Origin: an uncultured Filifactor sp.
Lineage (GTDB): Bacteria; Bacillota; Clostridia; Peptostreptococcales; Filifactoraceae
Direction of reading: 5' to 3'
DNA: 5,844 nt
Assembly (NCBI GenBank): GCA_947254385.1
Contig: CAMYCP010000088.1
Coordinates: 1-5,844, forward strand
Each line of letters begins with the position of its first letter. Positions within the stretch are counted from its first letter, which is position 1. Positions 5,836 to 5,844 of this stretch are shown here, in pieces. The notes under the pieces are model-generated. The model saw only the letters and a program-made list of their open reading frames with translations. It was not told where the DNA came from and searched no databases. The position numbers and the translations under genes are program-made.

Positions 5836-5844
5836 CATTAATAT

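Overview
This is a stretch of ordinary chromosome from a low-GC, Gram-positive-type bacterium, most likely a clostridial or related anaerobic Firmicute. The evidence is strong AT bias, purine-rich Shine-Dalgarno sequences a few bases before every start, the gene order cmk-plsC-ispH-rpsA, a short four-S1-domain S1 protein directly behind ispH, and rpiB next to upp. I cannot name the genus. All seven genes are on the + strand and all look intact.

Layout. Positions 1-152 hold candidate promoters and a hairpin followed by a T-run. Next is a MurR/RpiR-family regulator (153-1025). A 162-base AT-rich gap holds the candidate promoter of the following cluster inside a roughly 105-bp repeat (1072-1176). 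The cluster is cytidylate kinase (1188-1862), lysophosphatidic acid acyltransferase (1864-2406, TTG start), the last MEP-pathway enzyme IspH (2472-3329) and an S1-domain protein (3330-4430). A strong intrinsic terminator (4468-4511) follows, and it runs straight into the ribosome binding site of rpiB (4524-4973). Uracil phosphoribosyltransferase (4987-5616) comes next. A two-way terminator (5650-5697) closes the run. The final 150 bases carry a second copy of the repeat (5731-5835) in inverted orientation.

Function. The genes are housekeeping: CTP/dCTP precursor supply, phosphatidic acid synthesis, isoprenoid precursor synthesis, mRNA handling at the ribosome, pentose phosphate isomerisation and uracil salvage. 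Tight spacing links cmk to plsC, ispH to rpsA and rpiB to upp as probable co-translated pairs. The regulator stands apart from the cluster.

I found no CRISPR array, transposase, phage gene or defence gene, and no clear new protein system. The least explained signal is the pair of inverted, roughly 89% identical repeats. One acts as the upstream region of cmk. The other points leftward from beyond upp and could drive a short RNA that ends at the shared terminator. Other points of note are the in-frame abutment of ispH and rpsA (TGA directly followed by ATG) and the terminator joined to the rpiB ribosome binding site.
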